Assembly: GCA_000761475.1 (NCBI GenBank)
Contig: JQNW01000001.1
Location: 186,001-250,000 of the forward strand
Direction of reading: 5' to 3'
DNA length: 64,000 nt
Origin: Chromohalobacter israelensis
GTDB taxonomy: Bacteria > Pseudomonadota > Gammaproteobacteria > Pseudomonadales > Halomonadaceae
Of the stretch, positions 28,659 through 37,006 are shown piece after piece (the stretch's first letter is position 1; each line of letters opens with the position of its first letter). The position numbers were made by a program, and so were the translations under genes. Below the pieces are notes generated by a model. The model made no database searches. It was not told the origin of the DNA and saw nothing but the letters and a program-made list of their open reading frames with translations.

Positions 28659-28964
28659 CTAACGCGAACCGGAAAGCGCCGACTCGGCCAGGGAAGCCTG
28701 CTCTCGTTCCAGGTCATAGACCCAGGCCAGCAACTCGGCAATCACCTGATAGAGGGTGGGGGGAATTTCCGCATCCATGTCGACCTGCATCAACAGCGCC
28801 ACCAGCTCAGGCGCATCGTGCACGAATATGCCTTCGTGCTTGGCCTTCTCGACGATACGCTCGGCCAGTTCGCCATATCCCTTGGCAACGACGACGGGCG
28901 CGGCCGAGGCATCCTGGTAGGCCAGTGCCACGGCACGCTTTCTATCATCGCTGCGCTCACTCAT
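28659..28964 (-). CDS. FlhB-like C-terminal domain protein (FhlB/YlqH type)
   Basis: 101 residues from ATG 28964 (AGGAAGG upstream). It resembles only the cytoplasmic switch domain of FlhB: RAVALAYQDASAAPVVVAKGYGELAERI, then GIFVHDAPELVALLMQVDMDAEIPPTLYQVIAELLAWVY. The cleavage loop NPTH is absent and no membrane helix is present. Such small proteins can partly stand in for the FlhB C-terminal domain in substrate switching (family knowledge). It overlaps the end of fliK by 8 bases, a sensible neighbour since FliK contacts that domain. Confidence 0.85.
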   Translation of the reverse strand: MSERSDDRKRAVALAYQDASAAPVVVAKGYGELAERIVEKAKHEGIFVHDAPELVALLMQVDMDAEIPPTLYQVIAELLAWVYDLEREQASLAESALSGSR

Positions 28965-30177
28965 GGCCTTCCTCGCTCGTCTCATCGGTGGCACGCACGT
29001 CGATCACTGCCTGGACCCCCAAGGCATCGAGACGCCCATGCAAGGCCTCGGCCTGCGCCGACAAGCGCTCCAGCGTCTCGCTGCGAGGCGCCGAGAGCGA
29101 CAGGGAGAGACGCTCGGCCTTCAGCGTCATGGCGATATGAACATCCCCCAGGTGCGGCAGGGAAATGTTCATTTCGCTGTGCCAAGGCGCGTTATGGCGT
29201 TGCTGGGCGCTTTCCTGACCCGCTTCGTCACGCTCGCCACCTGCCCACTGCTGCAACGTCATCGCCATCATGATCCCCGGCCACAGCATGCCTTCCCAGC
29301 GAAGCGTCGGCGTGACCAGCATCTCGAGCTGATGACGCACCACCGACTGCAGGGTCTCGCTCTGGTCCGCGCCGAGTTGCTGCCATGGCGAGGATGTCGT
29401 GGCCCCCTGCTGTGATTGTGCCTGTGCCTGGGAGGGAACGGCGGCTTCCGCTCGCGCCGCCGCCTCGGGCAGGCTCGCCGAGCCGAAGACACGAGGCGCA
29501 CCGGCCACCGGGCTTGCCGATGGCACCGGGCGCAGCGTGGTAATGGTCGCCAGGGAGTCGGCCACGTTCATGCGAGGCATGGAAGGCGACCCGTCGGCTG
29601 CACGCCCCTCCGCGCCCGATCCGGGCATTGCAGCGGGAACCCCGACGCCTGCTGACATACGTGGCATCAAGGCCATTTGCGGCTCGCGCGATAGTGCGGC
29701 CGTCGACCACTCCCCCTTGAACCAGCGCGCCAGGTGCGACTCGTAGAACACCCCGCTTTGCTGAATGTTTTGCTGCAATTGGGCCGCCAGCACGCGCGGC
29801 GATGTCTGCCCGGCTTCCAGCAAGGGTTGGGAAGACACGATCGATGACTGCGGTGCGGGAAAGCGCGCCAGTACATCGGCGATGGTGCGCGCGGCGGCAC
29901 TGAAATGCGTGGCGGCGGATGCAGGAGACGAGGACGGCTCGCCCCCCCTGGACAGACCCGCGCCCTGTTCGAGGGGCGCCTGGGGGCGCGTCGGCGTGAA
30001 TTCGGCCTGGGAGGCACCGCCTTGCTTGAGTCCGCCGCCCTGGGTGAACGCCTCGATGGCATTGCCGGGCAGCATCGGCTTGACCGGCTCGGGCAGATCC
30101 CGTGCCGCGGGGGTATCGACACGCTGCCCCAGCACCTGATGAAGCAGTGTGTCGATGATGGGATTGATGCCGCTCAC
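28957..30177 (-). CDS. fliK: Flagellar hook-length control protein FliK
   Basis: 406 residues. A low-complexity N-terminal and middle region rich in Ala, Pro, Gly and Gln is followed by a C-terminal Flg_hook domain (about 300-395) with LPHLGDVHIAMTLKAERLSLSLSAP and LHGRLDALGVQAVIDV. FliK measures hook length and triggers the FlhB switch. The GTG start at 30177 overlaps the fliT stop. Its place in a fliD-fliS-fliT operon, away from the basal-body genes, differs from Escherichia. Confidence 0.82.
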   Translation of the reverse strand: MSGINPIIDTLLHQVLGQRVDTPAARDLPEPVKPMLPGNAIEAFTQGGGLKQGGASQAEFTPTRPQAPLEQGAGLSRGGEPSSSPASAATHFSAAARTIADVLARFPAPQSSIVSSQPLLEAGQTSPRVLAAQLQQNIQQSGVFYESHLARWFKGEWSTAALSREPQMALMPRMSAGVGVPAAMPGSGAEGRAADGSPSMPRMNVADSLATITTLRPVPSASPVAGAPRVFGSASLPEAAARAEAAVPSQAQAQSQQGATTSSPWQQLGADQSETLQSVVRHQLEMLVTPTLRWEGMLWPGIMMAMTLQQWAGGERDEAGQESAQQRHNAPWHSEMNISLPHLGDVHIAMTLKAERLSLSLSAPRSETLERLSAQAEALHGRLDALGVQAVIDVRATDETSEEGHE

Positions 30178-30557
30178 GTGCGGCCTTCAGTGCCCGGCGA
30201 GGGGCGCATGCGTTGCGACAATTTTCCTTGCCCCTGGTTGTAGGCCCGCATCAGTGCCTGCTGGCGCCGCGAACTGCCGATCAACTGCGACAGTTCCTCG
30301 CAACGCGCATCTAGGCGCTCCCGTATGGCGCGATCATGCTCGAGAATCTCCTCAAGCAGCTCAGCACAATGCCGGCGTTCCTGTTCCGTGAGACGGTCGG
30401 TCTCTGGCTCGCGCCGCAGCTTCTCGACATCCGCCACGAACCGGGCACGCTGCTGGATCAGTGCGTCCCACTCCTGCTGATTCGCGCTTTCCAGCATGGC
30501 CCGCGAACGCACCAGCATGTCCGCGTACAGGTCGAGACGGCCGGACGCATCGCTCAT
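30174..30557 (-). CDS. fliT: FliT-like flagellar chaperone
   Basis: 127 residues from ATG 30557, one base after the fliS stop. An all-helical, charged protein beginning MSDASGRLDLYADMLV, with a middle DRLTEQERRHCAELLEEILEHDRAIRERL. FliT proteins chaperone FliD and in enterics also bind FlhDC as anti-activator. The call rests mainly on position behind fliD and fliS, size and helical character, since the family diverges strongly. Confidence 0.75.
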   Translation of the reverse strand: MSDASGRLDLYADMLVRSRAMLESANQQEWDALIQQRARFVADVEKLRREPETDRLTEQERRHCAELLEEILEHDRAIRERLDARCEELSQLIGSSRRQQALMRAYNQGQGKLSQRMRPSPGTEGRT

Positions 30558-30558
30558 G

Positions 30559-30957
30559 TCAGGCTCCATCCACTTGCGGACCGATCTCGCGCCAGGCAGA
30601 GCCGATGTCGTCGAGCAGGCGTGCCGCTTCATCGAGCGCGGCCTGATCGTTATGCCGATTCGCCTTCATCAGCAGGCGGACGACATAGTCATACAGACTC
30701 TCCAGCCGCTCCGCGAGTTCACCGCCCTGCTCACGATCGAGCGCCGCCGCCAGACCATTGTTGACGATGTCCATGGCCTTGGAGATCGACTGTCCCTTGG
30801 CAGCGATGTTGCCATCTTCCATGTGAAGCTTCGCCGCCCGAATGGCCGCCTGGGCGCCATCGAACAGCATCACGATGAGTCGATGGGGGCTGGCAGACAT
30901 CACCCCGGACTCGACACCGACACGGGCGTATGCCTGGGCCCCGCGCATCATGTTCAT
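30559..30957 (-). CDS. fliS: Flagellin export chaperone FliS
   Basis: 132 residues from ATG 30957, preceded by GAGGGGAG. Family features: AYARVGVESGVMSASPHRLIVMLFDGA near the N-terminus and NNGLAAALDREQGGELAERLESLYDYV in the middle. It binds the C-terminus of flagellin and prevents premature polymerisation. It lies between fliD and fliT. Confidence 0.94.
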   Translation of the reverse strand: MNMMRGAQAYARVGVESGVMSASPHRLIVMLFDGAQAAIRAAKLHMEDGNIAAKGQSISKAMDIVNNGLAAALDREQGGELAERLESLYDYVVRLLMKANRHNDQAALDEAARLLDDIGSAWREIGPQVDGA

Positions 30958-30968
30958 GTTAGCTCCCC

Positions 30969-32345
30969 TCACTGATTCAGTTGTGCGTTCAAGCTGTTGA
31001 ATTGCTGCGTCAGATACGAACTGGTCGAGTTCATCTGAGCGACCATGGAGTCCAGGTCGGCGAACTGCTCGCGATAACGCGCGATGGTGGCATCGATCGA
31101 AGCCTGCATGCTGGTATAGCGCTCATCCACACGCTCGATACTGGTATCGATACCGCTGGTGGCGACGTCGAGCGAGCCGCCCTCGTCAAGCATGTTGCCC
31201 AGTGCCGCATCCAGTTTGGCGGCAAAACCGTCGGTGCCGTCGGCGCCCTCGAAGAACGCGCTGACACCGCGGAGATTGCCTTCGACCGCCTCGTCGAGGG
31301 CGTCATCGTCGACCTCCAGCTTGCCTTCGACGGTCAGCGAGATACCCAGATCGCCGAGCAGGCGGTAATCGCCGTCGCCGACATTGCCCATGGCATTGCG
31401 CAACTGGGACTCCACCCCTCTGAGCGTGGAATTGCCGAGCAGCTGGCCGGCCTTGCCCGACTCCGCATCGAAGGACGTCAGGCTGGCCATGGTGCCCTGC
31501 AGGGAATTGTAGGCATCCACGAAGTCGTTGATGGATGCCTTGATGGCCTTGTCATCACGACTGAGCGTCAACGCATCGCTCGTCCCGGTCTCGTGGGTCG
31601 CCTGCAGATCGAAGGTCACGCCCTGAAGCGCACCCTCGACGCGATTCGAAGCACTCGTGATATCGATGCCGTTGACGCTCAACTGGGCATCTTGGGCAGC
31701 CACGGTCTGACGCATGTCGCTGGCGGTGGGATCCGCGGCGTCGAAGCCGAACGCCGCCTGCAGGGTCGCATCCGTGGACGAGATGCCGATCTGATTGGCT
31801 TCTCCGGTCTCGGTCGAGGTCAGCACCAGGCGCTGGGGCGTGCCGCTGCCATCGTTGACGATCGAGGCACTGATGCCGGCATCCTGATCGTTGATCGCGT
31901 CGCGCAGACCTTCCAGGGTGTTGTTGTCGGCGTCGAGGGTGATCGAAAACGCCTCCTCGCCGATGGTGAACGCCAGTTCCCCTGTCGCCAGCTCGGCGTC
32001 CTCCGCGAAACCGCTCGAGGCCAGCGTCTGGGACTGGGCCAGGGCACTGACTTCCACCTGATAACGGCCGGGCACGGCAGTACTGTCCGTCGACACGGTG
32101 ACGGCCTCACCCTGCATCTTGCTGCTCAGCGCCTGAAACGTCTCGGGTTTCCCAAGCGCCGTCGCCGACTCGCGCAGGGACTCGAGGGCATTTTCCAGTC
32201 GCCCGAAGGCCGACAACTTGGCCTTGTAACTTTGCTTTTGGTCGCTAATCGGCTCCAGCTTCGCGCTTTCGGCCTCTTTCAGCTGGTCCAGCAAGCCACT
32301 CAAATCGAGCCCGGAGCCCACCCCCAGGGAAGTAATCGTTGGCAT
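30969..32345 (-). CDS. fliD: Flagellar filament cap protein FliD
   Basis: 458 residues. The N-terminus MPTITSLGVGSGLDLSGLLDQL and the C-terminal coiled region ending in YLTQQFNSLNAQLNQ are typical FliD D0 segments. The middle is acidic and variable. FliD caps the growing filament and helps flagellin assemble. It is the first gene of a fliD-fliS-fliT-fliK-fhlB operon behind an excellent sigma-28 promoter. Confidence 0.96.
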   Translation of the reverse strand: MPTITSLGVGSGLDLSGLLDQLKEAESAKLEPISDQKQSYKAKLSAFGRLENALESLRESATALGKPETFQALSSKMQGEAVTVSTDSTAVPGRYQVEVSALAQSQTLASSGFAEDAELATGELAFTIGEEAFSITLDADNNTLEGLRDAINDQDAGISASIVNDGSGTPQRLVLTSTETGEANQIGISSTDATLQAAFGFDAADPTASDMRQTVAAQDAQLSVNGIDITSASNRVEGALQGVTFDLQATHETGTSDALTLSRDDKAIKASINDFVDAYNSLQGTMASLTSFDAESGKAGQLLGNSTLRGVESQLRNAMGNVGDGDYRLLGDLGISLTVEGKLEVDDDALDEAVEGNLRGVSAFFEGADGTDGFAAKLDAALGNMLDEGGSLDVATSGIDTSIERVDERYTSMQASIDATIARYREQFADLDSMVAQMNSTSSYLTQQFNSLNAQLNQ

Positions 32346-32434
32346 GACACACCCTCACTGAACAGGTTTATCTTTTTACCATGAGGCCCGTCGACGCTAT
32401 TGCCGAAAAGACACGCTTTACGGGCTTTGTTCGT

Positions 32435-32461
32435 ACATCGGCACGCAGCACCGAAACTTTA
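32435..32461 (-). promoter_or_regulatory. Sigma-28 promoter of the fliD operon
   Basis: Minus strand TAAAGTTT-N11-GCCGATGT, a near-perfect FliA promoter (consensus TAAAGTTT-N11-GCCGATAA) about 90 bases upstream of the fliD start. Confidence 0.88.
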
Positions 32462-32586
32462 ATCCGATCGACTTCGTCTTTCATCGGGTACGTGCGTGCA
32501 GGCGAGCCCGCCCTGGCGCTGGCATTGTCACGGTCCGATGAGCGATGATGGGAACCTTGACCCGACTGCAAGGAGCCTCAGCCACG

Positions 32587-33087
32587 ATGGATTCGACATC
32601 GCTTTTCGCCGACTATGCCCGCTGGCAACGTTTTCAACAGCAGGATCAGCTTCATCGCGAGCATAAGGCGGCCGTACGCAAGCTGGCAGAATCCGGCGCA
32701 ATGGCATCGCGTGTCGCCGAGGCATATCGCAGCATGGCGGAAAAAGGCGCGGCGGAAGGCGCCTGCTATCGCACCCTCTTCCTGCGTCAGCGTCCGCATG
32801 GCGAATCGCTGGCCTGCGAGGGCTGGCTCTTCGTGAGGCGCGTGCTCGCCGAGGGAGGCATCACGCGTGTGCGCGGCACGTTGCTGGAAAGCTTCACGCT
32901 GGAGGACGGCGCCCTCACGCCGGGAGACAAGCCCGCCCTCAAGGTCACGCTGGATATTTACGACGAGATTCTCGTCCAACGCACCATGAAGATGGGATGC
33001 CGCATCGACCGTCAGGACGATCAGCAGGACACCCATTTCATCACTCTGCTCGACAGTGTGCGCGGCGACCTTCGCGCGCACATGTAA
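32587..33087 (+). CDS. Unrecognised protein divergent from fliD
   Basis: 166 residues from ATG 32587; AAGGAG lies about 11 bases upstream. An in-frame ATG at 32545 would add 14 residues. I do not recognise the family. A basic helical N-terminal part (LFADYARWQRFQQQ, then HKAAVRKLAE) is followed by a mixed alpha/beta part with ACEGWLFVRRVL and KPALKVTLDIYDEILVQ. No signal peptide or membrane segment. It is divergently arranged with the sigma-28-driven fliD operon, so a motility link is possible but unproven. Confidence 0.65.
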   Translation: MDSTSLFADYARWQRFQQQDQLHREHKAAVRKLAESGAMASRVAEAYRSMAEKGAAEGACYRTLFLRQRPHGESLACEGWLFVRRVLAEGGITRVRGTLLESFTLEDGALTPGDKPALKVTLDIYDEILVQRTMKMGCRIDRQDDQQDTHFITLLDSVRGDLRAHM

Positions 33088-33092
33088 GCCAC

Positions 33093-33137
33093 GCCCGCCA
33101 AGTACCCTGCCTGCACGGTTACCGGCGCTTGGCGGGC
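33093..33137 (+). terminator. Hairpin between two plus-strand genes
   Basis: A perfect 10-bp stem, GCCCGCCAAG / CTTGGCGGGC, around a 25-base loop. No T-run. It may reduce read-through into the CBS gene. Confidence 0.4.
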
Positions 33138-33159
33138 CCGTTACCGAGGGCAACTTACC

Positions 33160-33771
33160 ATGACATCTCGTACTCCGCGTTTCTATGACACGCTTCCTCT
33201 GGCCTCGCTGGACGGCGTCAGCGGCATCGCGCAGCCTCCCGCTGCCAGCCACAAGCTGACTCTGGACAGCCCGGCCGTGCGCCTGCTGACCGACTTCACC
33301 GCGCAACGCGCCCAGACCATCCTGACGTCCAACACGACCGACCAGGCCCTCAACGTCATGAAGCAGGCGGGCGTACGGTTGCTCATGGTCATCGGCCCCG
33401 ATGGGCGCTTCACCGGCGTGGTCAACGCTCGCGAGCTGGTCGGTGGCCGCAAGATCACCATCGCCATGCAGCAGCACGACGTGCCGCGCGAGGAAGTGAC
33501 GGTCGACATGATTCAAACGCCCCGCGCGCAACTGCACTCCCTCTCGCTGGAACAGCTGGAGAATGCTCGCGTCGGCGATCTGGTGGAAACGTTGAAGGCA
33601 TTCGGGGATCAACACGTGCTGATCACGGCCGTCGATGACGGGAAGACCATCATTCGCGGTCTGGTCTCGGCTTCCGATATCAGCCGTGCGCTGGGCATCG
33701 ATCTCGAGCATCCTCCCGAGGCGCGCAGCTTTGCTGCCATTTGCCAGGTCATCCTCGGGCACGACCTGTAA
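33160..33771 (+). CDS. CBS-domain pair protein
   Basis: 203 residues with two CBS motifs (about 50-110 and 135-195): ALNVMKQAGVRLLMVIGPDGRFTGVV, then VLITAVDDGKTIIRGLVSASDISRAL. CBS pairs bind adenine nucleotides and regulate attached or partner proteins. No other domain is visible, so it is a stand-alone sensor module. GAGGG lies 9 bases before the ATG. It stands between two unrecognised genes. Confidence 0.82.
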   Translation: MTSRTPRFYDTLPLASLDGVSGIAQPPAASHKLTLDSPAVRLLTDFTAQRAQTILTSNTTDQALNVMKQAGVRLLMVIGPDGRFTGVVNARELVGGRKITIAMQQHDVPREEVTVDMIQTPRAQLHSLSLEQLENARVGDLVETLKAFGDQHVLITAVDDGKTIIRGLVSASDISRALGIDLEHPPEARSFAAICQVILGHDL

Positions 33772-33844
33772 ATGCGAATGACGGCCCCGCGCGATGGCAT
33801 GACCATCGCTCGCGTTCACTCGACACTCAGCGCAGGAGCTGGAC

Positions 33845-34333
33845 ATGCTTGACTGGTTGCGGGATCGCCTGGCACCGAGACGCGGCGTCGCCATCTGGGT
33901 CATCAAGCAACTCGACGAGACCACCCTGCACTTGTGCGGTGCCGGCATGGCGGAAGGCACGCTGCGACCGTCGCGTCGCCGGCGCGCACTCGCCGAAGGC
34001 CGTTTCGTGGGTCCCATCCGCATCGGCGATCACCACGACGTGCTGCATTCCGACCTCTTCGCGCGGCTGCCGCTGCGTGAAAGCCTGCGTCTGATCGACG
34101 AACAGCAGGCGGAGTATCAAGGTCGACGATTCCGCGTTTCCTGGGTACCGGAGCGGTGCTGGCGCTTCGATGGCGTCCTGACCAGCCATCCGCAACGCAG
34201 CGATGGTCAGCTGCTCTTCGTGAGTCACGAAGACGTGGAAGCGATACGCGCCAAGACCGCATCGCGCGAGCCCGATACCACGACCGACGCTCCCTCCCGC
34301 GGCTGGACGCTAGCCGACAAGGACGATAACTAG
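33845..34333 (+). CDS. Unrecognised soluble protein
   Basis: 162 residues from ATG 33845, which has AGGAG about 8 bases upstream. I do not recognise the family. It begins MLDWLRDRLAPRRGVAIWVIKQ, a short amphipathic helix and a strand, and has a basic patch LRPSRRRRAL. The C-terminal 30 residues are polar and probably disordered. No signal peptide or membrane helix. It precedes ansA by 45 bases and may be co-transcribed with it. Confidence 0.6.
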   Translation: MLDWLRDRLAPRRGVAIWVIKQLDETTLHLCGAGMAEGTLRPSRRRRALAEGRFVGPIRIGDHHDVLHSDLFARLPLRESLRLIDEQQAEYQGRRFRVSWVPERCWRFDGVLTSHPQRSDGQLLFVSHEDVEAIRAKTASREPDTTTDAPSRGWTLADKDDN

Positions 34334-34378
34334 GTATCATCGCGCGCTCATTCGCTTGCGTGCCGGGATGCCATCGCC

Positions 34379-35419
34379 ATGACGACTGCCAACACCATTC
34401 TTGTCCTGTATACCGGGGGCACCCTCGGCATGATCGAGAGCGCCCACGGCCTGCGCCCCGCCGGCGACTTCGAAGCACGCCTGCGCCTGGCGATCTCGCG
34501 CTTGCCGGCCTCCCGTGGCGATGGCATCCCTCCCTTCGAGATGCTCGAGTACGCAACGCCCATCGATTCGAGCAGCGCGACACCCGCCGACTGGCAGCGA
34601 CTGGCACGGGATATCGCCACACGGCATGCCGACTACGCAGGCTTCGTGGTTCTGCATGGCACCGACACGCTCGCCTGGACCGCCTCGAGTCTGGCCTTCC
34701 AGCTGCAGGGCATCGACAAGCCGGTGGTCGTGACCGGCGCCCAGAAGCCGCTGGAAGCGCCAGGCAGCGATGCGCTGGGCAACATCGAGACGGCCCTGCG
34801 CTTTGCGGCACTCCCCGGCCTTGCCGAAGTCACCGTCGCCTTCGCGGGCAAGCTCATGCGCGGCTGCCGCAGCCGCAAATGGGACACCCACGCCTTCGAC
34901 GGCTTTGCTTCGCCCAACTGGCCACTGCTTGGAGAATGCATCGACGGCGCTCCGGTCTTGTACCCCTCGCGGCTGTTGTCGCCGAGCGGCGCGCCCCGCT
35001 TCGAACTGCCCTATCTGTCGACGGCGTCGTCGGTCGTGCGCCTGGCGCTGTGGCCGGGCATCCAGGCCCGTCAGGTCGCGACCCTGCTCGACGAGGACAG
35101 CGTGCGGGGTGCCGTGCTCGAATGCTGGGGCAGCGGCAACATGCCCGACGACCCGCACCTGGCGGGGGCCCTGGTTACCGCCAGCAGCGCCGGCAAGCTA
35201 TTGGCAGTGGTCAGCCAGTGCCCGCATGGGCCGGTGGCCCTGGAGACCTATGCCAGCGGCCAGGCACTCGGTGATGCCGGCGTGCTGGCCGGCGACGACA
35301 TGACCCCCGAGGCAGCCTTCACCAAGCTCACCCATGTCCTGGCACAACCGCTGACGGATGCACAGCGCCGTCATCGCTTCCTCAGCCCACTGTGCGGCGA
35401 ACGCAGCGCGCTTGCATGA
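34379..35419 (+). CDS. ansA: L-asparaginase (type I-like, cytoplasmic)
   Basis: 346 residues without signal peptide. It should hydrolyse L-asparagine to aspartate and ammonia. The two catalytic-Thr motifs are present: YTGGTLGMI near residue 11 and VLHGTDTLAWTAS near residue 88, with VTGAQKPL following. Lack of an export signal and the overall layout favour the cytoplasmic AnsA type. It stands alone between an unknown gene and the queuosine genes. Confidence 0.88.
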   Translation: MTTANTILVLYTGGTLGMIESAHGLRPAGDFEARLRLAISRLPASRGDGIPPFEMLEYATPIDSSSATPADWQRLARDIATRHADYAGFVVLHGTDTLAWTASSLAFQLQGIDKPVVVTGAQKPLEAPGSDALGNIETALRFAALPGLAEVTVAFAGKLMRGCRSRKWDTHAFDGFASPNWPLLGECIDGAPVLYPSRLLSPSGAPRFELPYLSTASSVVRLALWPGIQARQVATLLDEDSVRGAVLECWGSGNMPDDPHLAGALVTASSAGKLLAVVSQCPHGPVALETYASGQALGDAGVLAGDDMTPEAAFTKLTHVLAQPLTDAQRRHRFLSPLCGERSALA

Positions 35420-35603
35420 CACGGTTCGCGGGCGCCGCCCGAGCCGCTCAGGAAGACGCGACGGCCTGATCCGCAACGACTAGCCGGCGAACGGTGTGCC
35501 GGTTACACTATGCGCGCTTCGTCCGGACCGGATCCCGGGCGTATTTCCCAGGCGTGCCACCACACGCTGGGCGCTATAAATTCTCCGCTCAGGACAATGC
35601 CCC

Positions 35604-36359
35604 ATGTCGGACCTTCCCCGTCATTCTCCCCGGCGCCAACACGCCGGGGAAAGCGCCGTTACCGCCATCACCTCGCCCGAAGACACCACCAAGGCCGTGG
35701 TCATCTATTCCGGCGGAATGGATTCCTACACCGTACTTCACCGCGCGCTGCGCGCCGATTTCGAGGTGCACGCGCTGTCATTCCACTACGGTCAGCGCCA
35801 CTCCCGCGAACTGGAAACCGCCCGTGATGTCTGTCAGCGACTCGGCATCGCGCATCAGGTCGTCGATATCCGTGCCATTCACGGATTGATCGGCAACTCG
35901 GCCCTGACCGACGCCACCCAGACCATGCCCGACGGCGACTACGATGCCGATAACATGGCGGCCACGGTGGTTCCCAACCGCAACATGATCCTGCTCTCGC
36001 TGGCCATTGGCCATGCCGTCAATATCGGCGCCAACGTGTGTTTCTACGGCGCCCACGGCGGCGACCACGTGCTTTATCCGGATTGCCGCCCCGAGTTCGT
36101 CGAGCGGATGAACGATGTCGCGGCCATCGCCGACTTTACCCCCGTGCGCATCGCGGCGCCCTATCTGCACGCCAGCAAGGAGGAGATTCTCGCCGATGGT
36201 CTGGCGATGGGTCTCGACTACGCGCAGACCTGGACCTGCTATCTCGGCGCCGAGCGCTCCTGCGGTCACTGCGGCAGCTGTCGTGAACGTCTCGCGGCCT
36301 TCGCCGCCCAGGGCGTGACGGACCCTCTGGTCTATGCCGATGCGGGAGCCTCTGACTGA
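35604..36359 (+). CDS. queC: 7-cyano-7-deazaguanine (preQ0) synthase QueC
   Basis: 251 residues. QueC converts 7-carboxy-7-deazaguanine to preQ0 using ATP and ammonia, for tRNA queuosine. The PP-loop [10 protein letters not shown] is at about residue 36. [12 protein letters not shown] and the C-terminal zinc site [15 protein letters not shown] are conserved. The first ~30 residues are longer than usual. Its TGA overlaps the queE start by one base. No preQ1 riboswitch is apparent upstream. Confidence 0.96.
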   Translation: MSDLPRHSPRRQHAGESAVTAITSPEDTTKAVVIYSGGMDSYTVLHRALRADFEVHALSFHYGQRHSRELETARDVCQRLGIAHQVVDIRAIHGLIGNSALTDATQTMPDGDYDADNMAATVVPNRNMILLSLAIGHAVNIGANVCFYGAHGGDHVLYPDCRPEFVERMNDVAAIADFTPVRIAAPYLHASKEEILADGLAMGLDYAQTWTCYLGAERSCGHCGSCRERLAAFAAQGVTDPLVYADAGASD

Positions 36360-37006
36360 TGTACAGCGTCAAGGAAGCGTTCTATACCTTGCAGGGCGAA
36401 GGTGCACGCGCCGGACGGGCCAGCGTCTTCTGTCGCTTCACGGGGTGCAACCTCTGGTCGGGACGGGAACGCGATCGTGCGCAGAGCCGTTGCCGTTTCT
36501 GCGATACCGACTTCGTCGGCACCGACGGGCAGAACGGCGGACGCTTCGCGGACGCGCATGCCCTCGCCACGCACCTGCACCGACTCTGGCCCGGCACCGA
36601 CGACACGGCCGCGACGCCCTATGTGGTCTTCACGGGCGGGGAGCCGCTGCTGCAACTCGACACGGCACTGATCGCGGCGATGCATGCCCATGGGTTCGAG
36701 GTCGCCGTCGAAACCAACGGGACGCTGACACCGCCCGACGGCATCGACTGGCTGTGCGTGAGCCCCAAGGGCGACGCACCGTTGAGAATCACGCAGGGCG
36801 ATGAACTCAAGCTGGTCTATCCCCAGGACGACGCGCCGCCGGCGAATTTCACGCATCTGGACTTTGCGCATTTCTTCCTGCAGCCGATGGATCTCGCGCC
36901 CCGCGGCGGGCAAGGCACGACCATGACGGATACCGTCGCCTACTGCCTCGACCATCCGCAATGGCGCCTCGCGCTGCAAACCCACAAGATCGCGGGAATC
37001 GACTGA
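36359..37006 (+). CDS. queE: 7-carboxy-7-deazaguanine synthase QueE (radical SAM)
   Basis: 215 residues. QueE rearranges 6-carboxytetrahydropterin to 7-carboxy-7-deazaguanine. The iron-sulfur cysteines appear as CRFTGCNLWSG, then CRFCDTDFVG, the long-spacer QueE variant of the radical-SAM motif. The GGEP motif (VVFTGGEPLLQLD) binds SAM. The genes before and after overlap by one base each, giving a coupled queC-queE-queD-like operon. Confidence 0.96.
   Translation: MYSVKEAFYTLQGEGARAGRASVFCRFTGCNLWSGRERDRAQSRCRFCDTDFVGTDGQNGGRFADAHALATHLHRLWPGTDDTAATPYVVFTGGEPLLQLDTALIAAMHAHGFEVAVETNGTLTPPDGIDWLCVSPKGDAPLRITQGDELKLVYPQDDAPPANFTHLDFAHFFLQPMDLAPRGGQGTTMTDTVAYCLDHPQWRLALQTHKIAGID

Noticed and set aside
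35420-35603. Possible preQ1 riboswitch before queC
   Set aside because: No conserved preQ1 aptamer core or matching pseudoknot could be found; only ordinary GC-rich pairing.
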